Below are positions 10,790 through 21,953 of a stretch of DNA of 64,000 nt, in pieces. Position 1 is the stretch's first letter; every line of letters begins with the position of its first letter. The notes beneath the pieces are model-generated. The model was not told where the DNA came from. It worked only from the letters and a program-made list of their open reading frames with translations, and searched no databases. This DNA comes from Dreissena polymorpha (lineage: Eukaryota > Mollusca > Bivalvia > Myida > Dreissenidae): contig NC_068358.1 in assembly GCF_020536995.1 (NCBI RefSeq), positions 49,815,780 to 49,879,779 on the forward strand, given 5' to 3'. The translations under genes and the position numbers were made by a program.

Positions 10790-11950
10790 AAACAAGGCTT
10801 TTCCTAAAACACAAAGATGTGGCGTGCACAACTGCATAAAGACCACAATCGACGGAATTATCTTGTTTTTGCACTGCCGGAACTATGATATTAATTGTCA
10901 CGTAATCGTTCATTGTTCATGGTAGACACTCAGTAACAACAAAGTTCATTTCTCTTAATTTAATAGTATGTAACCTATCGTTCAATTTCACGTCATGCGC
11001 GTTTTGCCATAATGACGTGATTCGCATTAACTACATTTTGCTACATTGCGAATAGGGCAAGTCCGTCCCTTTCCATTAATGTCTATTTCTCCGTATAACG
11101 TAGAATGAAATACTCAACAACAACGCCATATATGAATTTCAGTCCAATTTAATATCTACTATAATTCATATTTGCAGTCATATACTGATAACTAAATGAT
11201 TGGATCATTTCCTCTCCGTTCACCCCAAAATCTAAGCGCAGTATAGTGTGTCCTCTTCTGACAAAACATTTACATTTTGTTTACAGGTTAATTTACATAA
11301 AACTCAATTATAACATCGATTGGTCAATAGTGTTCGTTTATGCACGTGCTTATTGCTGGTTGGTTGAATTGCTAAAATGTACTGAGTCAGCTGATACCCT
11401 GGGAATTTTTAATGTACAAATTCTTTGTTTGACCAATGCAAACAAGACACCACCGCCCAAATCCCAATGTCAACAGCGTCGATCCCTCTATTATTTGAAT
11501 GTTCGACCCCTCTATTATTTGAATGTCTTGTTAAACACACAACCTATCTAAATATACTATGTTTAATCTTTCAATTTGTTGACTGTCCTGTTTACTTTAA
11601 CTTTCCATTATTTTGAACCAGTCTCTACATGAAATAAACCCAAATATTTTGAACCTTATGATAACCAAATCCACCAAAATTTCCTATCATATTATTAATA
11701 TGTATCTGTAATTAAATTTCTCTGTTAACATTATATGATGTTATGTTTATGCTGTTATGTTACACAATGTTGTCTTCGCCTTCACCATAAATGTGCGCCA
11801 ATTATATTTTCAGACCGTCAGGAATGATCCTATCATCGGGTCTTGTATTGGCTTAACTGTCAATTAAATAAATGTTATTGATGTGTTTGTAAGATGTTAC
11901 CCAATGATCGTTGTGTGCGTGATGAATCTGACACGACAGTTTGTATTAAT
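10790..11950. other. No gene seen
   Basis: This is AT-rich sequence. CCCCTCTATTATTTGAATG occurs twice in tandem around 11480-11526. No supported ORF, RNA gene or element end was found. Confidence 0.3.
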
Positions 11951-11962
11951 AGGTTTTAACTT

Positions 11963-13168
11963 TTATAAGGGAATACCCGTTTGCCATTTATTTGTTGTCT
12001 TGTCAAATTGTGGGACCATCTCGGGTAGCTGAAGGCCGCCAATTTCATTCCCGAATTGATTTCTTAAAAATATATTGACTGCCTCTATATGCTGAGAATG
12101 TAGTTTAGCGTTGTTAGTAATTTCATTTTTGTCATTTACAGTTATTTTGAGATTTTCGTTCCACCATAAAATGATTTTATGTGGACTGGTATCGCGACGG
12201 TCGCTTATATTAATACATGTGTTTGCCGATTCTATCTGTGTAAGAGTATTTTTGCGCATTGTTAAAAAAAAAATCTTATCATCATTTGCTAGTTTAACAT
12301 CATTTTCGCAAAATTCTATCAGGCTATCATTTCGACGGTCGCTCAATTCATTGAATTCATTTATTTAGTTGACAGGTCGGATATTTTCTTAAATTTACAC
12401 GGGTCTTCTGTAGGGGTTAACTCAAGTTTTCTTTTCTTTTCACTTGTGGAATCAGGCATTTTACTGATTGATTTTGGCGTTGAGGCGTCAAATAACGATC
12501 TACGTACATCAACGATTGCGGCATTATTAGGTGTAATGGTGGACGTTAGCATGTCTTTTTAAAAACTATTTTTAAGTATAGAATCCGGAGCCGCATTGAC
12601 TTGAATATCGCTATCACCCTGTCTTCCCTTTTTAGTTCCGCATTTTTTTTTTTTTTGGTACGACAGTTTCGCCTAAACTGTGTTAAGTTGTAAACTGTGT
12701 TGTCATCCGGTTGTGCCATACCGATTGCCATCATCGCTGAAATTAAATGGTAACACCTACTTGTCGATGGACATGTGCAAGATTCTTTTGGAAACAGTGT
12801 AACGGAATACTTTGTACCGTTTGATCCCTGTAATATAAATGCCCCCATTTGCGGCATTTTCTTCAATTACTTTTATAGCTAACGACTTTTGCGTAGTACA
12901 TTTTTTATGTTGATTTTATTTATTAATTTTGGCGTCATTTTCAACATTAGAGTTCTCGGAGTTTTTTCTTTCAAGTGTAGCCGTCTGCTCTCCAATCCTC
13001 CCGTTTTTCTATTAATCCAGAGTCACTAAATAAATATACACATTCGGCTTTGGGTTTAAAAGGTGGTTCCTGTGTTGTACGATCCGGTAATTTTGATTCT
13101 ATAATGCATGATGCCTCCCCATACGAAATTATACGATCAGTATTCGAAAATAACGGAACGTCAGCCAC
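11963..13168 (-). pseudogene. Decayed SWIM-finger DNA transposon gene (MULE-like, tentative)
   Basis: Consecutive minus-strand pieces read in N-to-C order. 13168-12971 holds DVPLFSNTDRIISYGEASC and ends KREDWRADGYT, a motif I recall from large uncharacterised invertebrate proteins. 12866-12546 holds a SWIM-type zinc site, CTCPSTSRCYHL (C-x-C-x5-C-x-H). 12346-11963 holds HIEAVNIFLRNQFGNEIGG, which in such proteins comes just before a Ulp1-like protease. The protease itself is absent. SWIM fingers are typical of Mutator-like transposases. The frames are interrupted, and the (GTAEVAGV)-type minisatellite lies directly upstream. The superfamily assignment is an inference. Confidence 0.5.
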
Positions 13169-13462
13169 GACTTCCGCTGTCCCGACACCGGCGACTTCCG
13201 CTGTTCCGACACCGGCGACTTCCGCTGTCCCGACATCGGCGACTTCAGCTGTACCGACACCGGCGTCTTCCGCTGTCCCGACACCGGCGAATTCCGCTGT
13301 CCCGACACCGAAGACTTCCGCTGTGGTGACACCGACGACTTCCGCTGTCCCGACAACGGCGTCTTCCGCTGTCCCGACACCGACGACCCCCGCTGTCCCG
13401 ACACCGGAGTCTTCCGCTGTCCCGACACTGGCGACTTGTGCTGTCCCGTCGCATGCAACTTA
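13163..13462. repeat. 24-bp minisatellite, about 12 units, open in several frames
   Basis: The unit is GACTTCCGCTGTCCCGACAC plus CGGC, repeated about 12 times with 1-4 changes each. Because 24 is a multiple of three, the array stays open in several frames on both strands: SAVPTPAT on plus, SGQRKSPV and GTAEVAGV on minus. The GTAEVAGV frame runs without a stop into DVPLFSN of the adjacent transposon relic, so the array may have been in that gene. GC content is far above the surroundings. Confidence 0.9.
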
Positions 13463-13655
13463 GGCGACTTACGCTGTCCCGGCGACCTCCGTTCATACTT
13501 TCCGCCCAGGTGTGGTGCAGATGGCAGATCACGGAGGCTTTCGTACACTCTCTGAATCAAAAGCTACAACTTACACAGTTAAAATTCGGTACAGAAATAT
13601 CATTGCTTAATTTGTTTGCATGTATTCATTTCCGTGAAATAAATGTTCTGCCGTA

Positions 13656-13724
13656 AAGTATACTACTATTACTACTCCTACTATTACTACTACTACTACT
13701 ACTTTTGCTACAACAACAACAACA

Positions 13725-13768
<44 letters not shown>

Positions 13769-13769
13769 A

Positions 13770-13803
<34 letters not shown>

Positions 13804-13829
13804 ATAATAATAATAATAATAATAATAAG
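13656..13829. repeat. (ACT)n/(AAT)n triplet microsatellite, about 170 bp
   Basis: Long runs of ACT/CTA and CAA end in (AAT)n. All frames are open because of the repeat (poly-Leu, poly-Val, poly-Ser), so none of those ORFs is a gene. Confidence 0.97.
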
Positions 13830-14109
13830 CATACCCTATTCTCGATTGCAGTGCAGATGCGTGAAGCTCTATCGTCGTGTCGACCACAAGGCAAACAACG
13901 ATTGTTTGACTTCCGATACTTCAAGTCGACGCGCCTCGACTTCCGGCTAGCAGAGAACTTAATGGCTGTCCAATTTTCAGCATATGTTCCACATGGAGGT
14001 GTTGGAGGATCTTCGAGTATCTTAACGGCTGTCCAATTTGCAGCATACAGTCCAACCCCTCTTAAGCAGCCAGTCAAGGGAAACGGCCAAAAATATAATA
14101 TATATTAAC

Positions 14110-15361
14110 AATACCTTAGTTGAAACTGTAAGTTCGTTCAAATACCTAGGCATACACTTGTTCAAAAATGGTAACTTTCACCGATCCCAAAAATTGATCG
14201 CACAACATGCATCCTTTTTCATTAAGTAAATTATTTCAGGTATTTGATGCAATGGATTTACCAACACAGCAAAGAATAAAATGATTTGACTCCCTTGTTG
14301 CACCAATTCTAAATGTTTGCTCTGAAATATGGGGCTTCCATCAAGCAAAAGACATTGAATTAATATATTCTAAATTTTTGAGATCTCTTCTTGGATAAAA
14401 AATCCACAAACTCATCCGCACTGTACGGAGAACTCGGTAGGATCCCTTTTCATGTATGTCGCCAAATAAATGCGCTAAAATATTGGTATAAAGTGATAAA
14501 TATACCTAACGATAACATTGTAAAAAAGGTGTATAACATGCTTAAGAGAGATACGCTAAGGAATAGAACTAATGACAAAAACAAATGGGTATCAAATATA
14601 AGAGAATGTCTCGTAACAAATGGTTTTGGTGATATTTGGAACTCAGAACATTTAGATTTAACCACTCTTGAAATTGTTAAAAGGCGAATTAAAGAAAGTT
14701 ATCACCAAACCTGGCATTTCGAGGAAAATTCATCATCTAAACTAAAATATTATTCTCTTGTTAAACAAGAACTCAAGTTAGAGCCATATTTGCAAATATT
14801 CATGAAAAGAAATATAGATTTCCTCTGGCTCGATTCAGAACATCCTCGCATAAACTTGCTAGTGAAACCGGCAGATAAACGAAGATGCCCTTGAATGAAC
14901 GAACCTGCCGATCATGTAACATGAATCAAATTGAAACAGAATACAATTTTTTACTTGTTTGCCTTATGTATAAGGAGCTCAGAATGAAATATTTTAAACT
15001 TTATTACTGTCACTGGCCTACCTTAATTAAATTCAAACTGCTTCTAAAATCAACATGTAGTACCAGCTAATATAATATTGCCACATGTATATATAATGCC
15101 GAGAAATTGAGAATAGGCACTAATTAATTATAAAGACACCATTTATATACCTTTTTTCACTAGAATGAATCAACCTCTGCTTTCATTTACGAATACTTAA
15201 TGTATAATACTTCACTTTTGTCTTTATAGTTAAAAATGTGATGCTAAATTCTTTGTTGTATGTTCTGTTGACTTTGTACTTCTCCATGTCACTATTATTT
15301 ATATCCCTGTAACATTGTATAATGTTTATGCAATAAAAGTTTGGACTTGGACTTGGACTTC
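14110..15361 (+). pseudogene. 5'-truncated LINE F: C-terminal RT region and 3' tail
   Basis: Translated pieces match the end of a LINE ORF2. TVSSFKYLGIHLFKNGNF (14130-14190) is the RT thumb region, ALYGELGRIPFHVCRQINAL follows at 14400-14470, and a C-terminal Cys/His site begins ERTCRSCNMNQIETEYNFLL (14890-14960). Several stops and frame changes break it. The 3' end is clear: AATAAAAG followed by a (TTGGAC)n tail at 15330-15361. Clade not assigned. Confidence 0.75.
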
Positions 15362-15734
15362 AATCAGTTACCCGGTATGCGTGAATAACTTCCGTGTCAC
15401 TATCAATCGATAATGCAGTTTTATGGCTTTGTAATACCTACCGCACGAATTTGTCCCGACAGTGATCTCCTCCACGATAAAATCGTGGCCAGTTACCTAA
15501 GAGACTGATAATAGCAACCGGGTGTGATCCTCCTGGTAATCGTGCTTTTCATGCATAATATTATTTAAAAAAAACATGTAAAGGGTTTTATCACGCATGA
15601 AATCTTTCACTTTAAATCCAAGGTATGGGAACACTGGGCACAAAGTTCTTGACTCAAGATACTTGGTCTGTGAATGTCCAACTATCATGGCCATAATTAC
15701 ACTATTTGTGTAAGGTTGGATCCCTGCTTCTGAT
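15362..15734. other. No gene seen between two LINE fragments
   Basis: This is unassigned DNA. A short minus-strand ORF (15694-15497) has no recognisable features. Confidence 0.3.
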
Positions 15735-16998
15735 AGACAATGGAAAGTTGTACTAAATTATTGGGCAATGTTATCAACAACTAACTCTTCTAGGATTAAT
15801 AAACGAATAGCACTCTGGGCTAACAGTAGATCTGATAATTGTAAAAATTGGTTTTATTTTGTTCGTAAACATTTGGATCATTATTATCTAAGACAATATT
15901 GTGACATGTCCATACCTATAGCTAAGCATGCTATTGTTAAGCACATTGAAGAAGCCATGATGTTAGAATTTAAAAATGATTGGTTCAACCAGATAAATGC
16001 TATTCATGGTCCGTCTGGCAGAGGTGGTAACAAGTTATGAACCTATTGTACATTTAAACATGAATATAGTGTTGAGAAATATTGTAGATGTGTAGAATAC
16101 AGATATTACTGCACAAACCACTGACTCATCAGCTGGGAACTGCCTATCATCAAGTGTTTCTATCCTTTAATCCCAGGACACTCTCCGGGCAGTGGATCCG
16201 TAGTGTTGGCCAAACACTACGGGTAAGTGGTTTATCGTCCAGCTCTTCTCCTCTCGCATCATCCACAGCCAGTTGGATGCTCTTTCTGCAGCGTGTCCAA
16301 GTCTGCCTACAGCCCTCTTCCTGTCACCCCCCTTGATCCCAATGTTGCTGAGCATTCTCCATACTGATTGGGCTGGGAATCCTCTGCCCCCTTTTTCAAC
16401 GGGGAACAGCCAGGCACTCCAACCACGACTTTTACACTGTTCTTGTAGCTCAGTGTACTTTCCCATTTTCCGCTCTTAGGCCTCATCACACCTAGTCTCC
16501 CAGGGTACAGTGAGTTCTATCATCCCCAGTTTCTTGTCCTTGGGAGACCATATAACTATGTCTGGTCTATGTGTGGTATGGACTATGTCTGGGAATACCA
16601 GCTGTTTTCCTAGGTCGACCTTCATCTCCCAACGCTCTGATTCATCAAGGATAGATGTTGCTGCGGTTCTTGCCGTCTTGGCAGTTTGTAGCATGATTAT
16701 ACCAAAATTTCATAGATCAGCATTGTGTAAATTTAGGAGTAGTGTTGCTCCGCTGCGTATTGAAACGGGGCGATATGGAGTTCTGCCTTTGGAAAGACGT
16801 TTTTGTCCATTTTGTAATGCCAATAATAACAGTGTTATTGAAAATGAAAGCCATGTTTTACTTAATTGCAATATGTACTGGGATTTAAGAAATACCCTGT
16901 TTGATAAAGCTAAAGTTTCTGCACCTGATTTTATGACTTTTAGCAATGATGATAAACTTAAATTCCTTTTTACTGATATTAATCTGTTAGAAGTTTAG
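15735..16998 (+). pseudogene. LINE G C-terminal region, split by another element
   Basis: The first part (15768-16095) reads MLSTTNSSRINKRIALWANS through GPSGRGGNKLRTYCTFKHEY. The second (16693-16998) resumes with IIPKFHRSALCKFRSSVAPL, RIETGRYGVLPLERRFCPFC and the His/Cys site ENESHVLLNC. In related LINEs these two blocks are adjacent, so about 600 bp between them (16096-16692) is an insertion. TGTAG on both sides may be a short target duplication. No RT palm is present; the copy is 5'-truncated. Confidence 0.75.
16096..16692 (-). mobile_element. Fragment of a retroelement gene with a PDIV-(x)-ELT motif
   Basis: On the minus strand 16694-16476 reads DESERWEMKVDLGKQLVFPD, HRPDIVIWSPKDKKLGMIEL and TVPWE. 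A second frame (16466-16167) gives KYTELQEQCKSRGWSAWLFP, VEKGGRGFPAQSVWRMLSNI and AAERASNWLWMMRE. I recall this PDIV...ELTVPWE...AEKASRWLW pattern from many invertebrate and fish repeats, downstream of reverse transcriptases. The PD...E-x-T spacing resembles a PD-(D/E)xK nuclease core, which fits restriction-like endonuclease LINEs, but this is an inference. It interrupts LINE G. Confidence 0.55.
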
Positions 16999-19290
16999 CT
17001 CAAACCTATTTCTTAATACTGCAAAGACGACAATCTTACATGTGTATATATTATTAATTTACATTAAATGGTACAAATTACTAACCTTTTGGTACCAACT
17101 ATATTCAAATAAACTTTGTAAATAGTTGTAAACAGATTATTGTGTTGTTTTATTGTATATAGTCCTTTTACACTATGTACATAATGTAATGCCAAGTATT
17201 TTTGGTAATCTTAGTACTACATTTTATTCTATACTAGAGTGTTTTGGCTAATCAGTTCTTTTATAATCTGATCATATGGGATAATGATTTCTTACCACCT
17301 TGTTTTTCGTTTTAGTGTGCATGTGCACCTTTTTTCCAATTCAGTGTTTTATTCTTGACATTTTATTGCAGTATCTAACGATCAGTTTAGCAAAACAATA
17401 TAGGTTTATGTGAAAACTTTAGTTGATATATAATTGTGTTATTAGTATGTTTGATATTTTGATATAAGTTTTAAAAGAAAGGAGGATAACTTGGAAGTGC
17501 TTAATTACAAAGAATACAATGTGAGCTTCCGAGTTAGCTCCCCTTTTAATAAGTTTTAAATAATTAATATGTCTGTGATGTTAAGATTTACTAGTCTCCT
17601 GTAACTCAATATTGAGTGGCAGTAATGATCGTGTTTTATGTTTTTAAAGTATTGGTATATCTTTAATTGTATGCAACCATTGCTGATGAGACTATAATAA
17701 TAAACTATATTTACTATTTCTGCACACACACACACACAGTAATAAAACACGCTTTAATTACGAAGAAACACTTAGAAGTGCTTAATTGAGTAACGTACAA
17801 CAAATATGTTTTACGTGTTTTTAAAAAAGCTGACTGACTAATGGGGTTGTTTACCCTCGGGACTTCGGTTAATAAACCATTGCCCGAGCATACTGCTTAA
17901 CATTAAACTCTGCATTAAAAGGTCGAAAACGGCCATAAAATGGACAGCCCGATTTTACTGGGCTGTACCAGTAATAAAAATAGAAAACTTTGCAGTGTTG
18001 GTGCGGTGCTTTAATAAAAATCTAGTAATTTAAAAATAGCTTTATTTATAATTAAATTAGATGGGATATAAATGCAATACTCATTATAAACTGCACATTG
18101 GCTGAGCCTAACGCTGTTAAAAAGCAGCGTTTGTATTGGTCAAAAGTCTTTTATAACGATGGCGCTGATTGGCCGAAATTTCTTATTACAAATAGGTCAT
18201 TCCGTTTTAAAATAGAAATTTTCTCACGGCGGACGACCTTGACATTGGACTTTACAGAATGTAAACAATAATAATTTCTATGCAGAAAATATAGAAATGA
18301 AAGAAAAAGGATAATTACATCCAAAAGAACTTGGATTTTAAAGAAATTCATGACTTGTTTTATAGTAATAAATTGCTATGTTTATGTTATGTTACTATAC
18401 TTCTTATTAATTATAATTATTTATATGATGTTGTTATTGGATGTTTTTTTAAAGGAAAGAGAGAGAGAGAGAATAGCCCAATTTTTATAAGTAAAGACGG
18501 TGAAAACACATACTGTTGTACGTGGCATCATCATTACTAGACCCACTGTTCAGTATATACTGCAATGGGTTTGTTGGAGTCTTTAGACTTTGTGATCTGT
18601 GATATTATTGTTAAAATAAACATAATAATACTTCTATGTTTCTATGGAGAAAAAGGATTACACGAAAGTGTGATATGTATAATATATTCAAAAATTATTA
18701 ATATTTTAGTTTTTTTCAGATCACAAAGTGGTTTAACATTGCCACTATATATCTACATACATAATAAACCTAAAGATATGTTTAATTTGGTGTTTGAGTT
18801 AAATGTTATGCTAGTAAAAGCTAAAAAAGCTGGATGATTTTGAAAAATATATATGCAGTCGACATTTACTCTATCACTACAGCTTGTTAAAGGTGTGACA
18901 TGTGGCTTTGATCATGTAGTTGTTAATTAATATTAAAGGTAAAACTGACAATCATTATCGCAGATCATAAAAACTCCATGTGTTGCAGCATATCATAACT
19001 GATATTTTTTATTAAAGTGCTAATTTTATTGTATTATTTGCACATATTTTCTTATTGGTATCCCTTTACATAAGCGTGACCAGAGCTAAAAAAGGGTGCA
19101 TTGCATCATAACATAACATATATTTTTTACAGTGTCAATTGTAATTTATTAAGTCACATATTTTCATTGTGATATTCCTTTTCATAAGAAATTTACACCA
19201 AATTTTATTTTCCCCATTTTGTCGGTGCATGCTTTAAGCCAAAAATTGTTTCAATCCAAACTCTTCATAGTTCTAGCGACTAAAACTGAC
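16999..19290. other. AT-rich intergenic DNA, no gene seen
   Basis: Small ORFs (for example 18331-18540 and 18565-18837) are Ile/Leu/Tyr-rich and show no family. A short (AC)n lies at 17721-17738 and a short (GA)n near 18460. Confidence 0.35.
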
Positions 19291-19294
19291 AGAT

Positions 19295-19450
19295 TACCGG
19301 AATAAACCCCCTTCGGAAGAAACCCCTTTCCCTAAAAACGGCATAGCGGAATAAACCCACTTTCACATTTTGCACTAGCGGAATAAACCCCCTTCCATAG
19401 CGGAACAATCCCCTTCAAGTTTTCAGACAGGCGGAATAAACCCCCTTCCT
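19295..19450 (+). repeat. GGAATAAACCCCCTTC repeat, left copy
   Basis: Five spaced copies of a GCGGAATAAACCCCCTTC-like motif lie in about 155 bp. The same block, in the same internal order (CGGAAGAAACCCC, AAAAACGGCATAGCGGAATAA and so on), is at 27730-27887 on the opposite strand. The pair thus forms a diverged long inverted repeat 8.3 kb apart, bracketing the whole nest of insertions. Confidence 0.7.
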
Positions 19451-19654
19451 AGGTGTTATCCAAAATCCACCATTAAAGTGTTATGCGAATATAATAGTAT
19501 ATGCTATGTTTATAAGTGTTCATCGCAACCGTTGTTTATTTTTGGTGTTTTCACTTCAAATATACTTATATTTTTAATGCAGCATCAACATATCAAAATA
19601 ATATCCGGGAAAGAGAAAATAGTGCATTGGATTATAAACCGTACTTTCGTTTTG

Positions 19655-19757
19655 ACAACTGACGACAGAAATGACTCGATGTACGATGTGAATCTTAATT
19701 TAGTTTCAGTGCAGATTCATTCATACGACACACAGACACAATTTTGTTTTACGCATC
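19655..19757 (-). mobile_element. Penelope-like element 3' UTR, part 1 (split by LINE A)
   Basis: GACAACTGACGACAGAAATG to GACACACAGACACAATTTTG resembles 30414-30505, the 3' UTR just past the RT-like gene at 30537-32626, and also 39115-39177 on plus. Here the match stops at CAATTTT. It resumes about 7.1 kb later at 26913 with CAATTCAACAGTGAAAAAAG, as in the unbroken copy (CAATTTTATTCAACAGTG). LINE A and its own insertions lie between. Confidence 0.65.
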
Positions 19758-21290
19758 ATTTACTCTCGAAAACGATCCCGTGTATGACACATTAGAATTA
19801 AACATGCCTTTTACCCAGACCGAAATTGAAGCGAATATTCAACGCTTAAAAAATTCTAAAGCAGCTGGGCCAACAAATTTTAGAATCAAATGGAATTCTA
19901 AACGAAAATCAGGAAGGTTTTATAAAAAATCATTCTTGTATGGACCACATATTTGTTCTTCAATCTCTAATCGAAACCTTACGCAGAAATAAAAAGAAGT
20001 TGTACTGTGCCTTTATAGATTTCTCCCAGGCTTTCGAAGAAGTCTGGAGAAATGGTCTCTGGTTTAAGCTGCTATCTAGCTCTGTGACAGGAAAAAATAT
20101 TTAATGTCATCTATGACATGTAGATCTACCAGAATATTAAATCATGTGTTTCCGTCGATCATAACTCGTCTCCGTTATCCCCATGCGAAAATGGCGTTCT
20201 GCAAGGTGAAAATTTGTCACCGATCCTGTTTTTTATATTTTTTAAATGACCTTGAGAGTCATATTCTTATACGCGACGGTAAAGGTGTTGATATACCTGA
20301 TCCATCTAGCGCTTATCACTGGCTGAAGCTACTTGTCATGTTATGCGCCGACGACACTATAATTCTGTCATACGATGAAAAAGATTTTAAAAGATGTTTA
20401 AGTGCTTTTAATGAATACTGCACACAATGGAAACTCAATGCAAACACTAACAAAACAAAAACAAAAAATCATATATGGGGCTAGAAACATCGCGCGGTAT
20501 AAATTTTACATCGGCAGAAGTGAAATTGAAATTGTTAAGCAAGTAAACGGTTCATTTCTAAGCGCTCGTCAAAACAATGTTGAACAAGCTAAAAAACGCA
20601 ATGAATTTAATTTATATCCGTGCAAATAATTCCGATCTGCCAATGGATTTTTGCGCTAAAACTTTTTTATCACACTATTGTACCGATACTTACTTACGGA
20701 TGCGAAATATGGGGCTATGAAAACATAGACATTATCGAACGCGTACATAGGGAATTCCTTCGAAAAATTACAATGTCTCGTAAAAGTACTCCGTTATATA
20801 TGCTATATGGCGAACTTGGGAAATACCCGCTATCTGTCACTATTGACAGCAAAAATGATAGGCTTCTGGGCTAGAATTCTTTCAGGTAATGACAACAAAT
20901 ATTCTTAAAAAAATGTATATGAACCTTACCAATAACAATTTGCATAACTTTAAATGGAGATCGAAAATTAAACAAATATTAGATATGACAGGAAAATCGA
21001 TCGTGTGGCAAGAACAAAACTCGTCTAGTATGATAATCACTATAATTACAAGTAAAACGTACACTTATTGATCAATACATTCAGCAGTGTCATGTAGACA
21101 TGAACCAATCACATAAAGGTAAATTTTATCATTCCTTTAAAAGCAATCTTGAACTTGAGAATTACCTTAAGCTGCTCCCAAAATCTAAGTATCTACCCAT
21201 TTTGAAGCTCCGCACTGCTAATCATCATTTCCCAATCAAAACTGGCAGATGGAACGGCACACCCGAAATAAATAGAATGTGCACTTTATG
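19758..21290 (+). pseudogene. LINE A: RT and C-terminal region, part 1
   Basis: This is a decayed 5'-truncated LINE. Translated pieces give MPFTQTEIEANIQRLKNSKA (19804-), KLYCAFIDFSQAFEEVW (RT motif A, 19998-20047), GVLQGENLSPILFF (motif B region, about 20197-20236), CADDTIILS (motif C, 20344-20370), ILTYGCEIWGYENI (20688-) and LRTANHHFPIKTGRWNG (21211-). It stops inside the Cys/His site at NRMCTLC (about 21288), where LINE B is inserted. It resumes at 23801 with LCNEGYIGNEEHYILKC. Many stops and frame breaks are present. Confidence 0.8.
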
Positions 21291-21449
21291 CTGTGTTGAA
21301 CTCGGGTTGTTTTCCAATGAACGCGTACATAGGGAAATGGACAGTAGGTATTATAATACCTTTACATAAGAAAGGCGATACATCTGATGTAAACAATTAT
21401 AGAGGAATTACTCTTCTAAGTTGTTTATCTAAGTTATTTACATCAGTTG

Positions 21450-21953
21450 TTAAAGGGATCTTTTCACGGTTTGGTAAATTGACAAAATTGAAAAAAATGT
21501 TTCAGATTCGCAAATTTTCGGTTTAGTTATGATATTTGTGAGAAAACAGTATTACTGAACATTTGCCATGGTCTAATATAGCCATTATATGCATCTTTTG
21601 ACGATTTAAAAACCTAAAAATTATAAAGCGTTGCAACGCGAAACGATTGAATAATTTGGAGAGTTCTGTTGTTGTCGTTTAAATTCGTGAAACTACGAAG
21701 ATTGCTTATATAACGTATAAAATACACGTCTTATTTAAGCTTGGCAGGATAGCTCAGTTGGCTAATGCGTTTTTACTTCAAGATTCCGGAGATCACTGGT
21801 TCGAGCCCTGCTACGGGCTACTTTTTTCCTTTTTTAAATTTTATTTTTGATTTTTTACTGGAGCTTTTAAAATTTAATGTTTACATTTATCAATATAAAG
21901 CATTTAATGACAAACTTCAAAACATGCCAAAATCTGTGAAAAGGCCCCTTTAA
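21450..21953 (+). mobile_element. TTAA MITE with tRNA-like core, copy 1 (inside LINE B)
   Basis: The ends are TTAAAGGGATCTTTTCAC and GTGAAAAGGCCCCTTTAA, near-perfect inverted repeats starting at a TTAA duplication. Internal landmarks shared with the copies at 35538 and 51499 include GCGTTGCAACGCGAAACGAT and the tRNA-like block. The flanks give an exact empty site: with one TTAA kept, LINE B reads F-T-S-V-V-N-T-R-L-E straight across, giving SKLFTSVVNTRLELF. TTAA targets are typical of piggyBac and Kolobok DNA transposons. No transposase is present, so the element is non-autonomous. Confidence 0.9.
21743..21822 (+). other. tRNA-like Pol III promoter region in MITE copy 1
   Basis: An A-box-like TAGCTCAGTTGG and a B-box-like GGTTCGAGCCC are about 47 bp apart, as in a tRNA gene. 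The D and T arms can be recognised, but the acceptor and anticodon stems do not pair cleanly, so this is a tRNA-derived sequence rather than a working tRNA gene. Confidence 0.7.

Noticed and set aside
13129-13950. Long ORFs in the minisatellite and triplet repeat (poly-Leu, poly-Val, Ser/Gln-rich)
   Set aside because: Repeats with periods divisible by three stay open by arithmetic. Only the minisatellite may have had a coding past.
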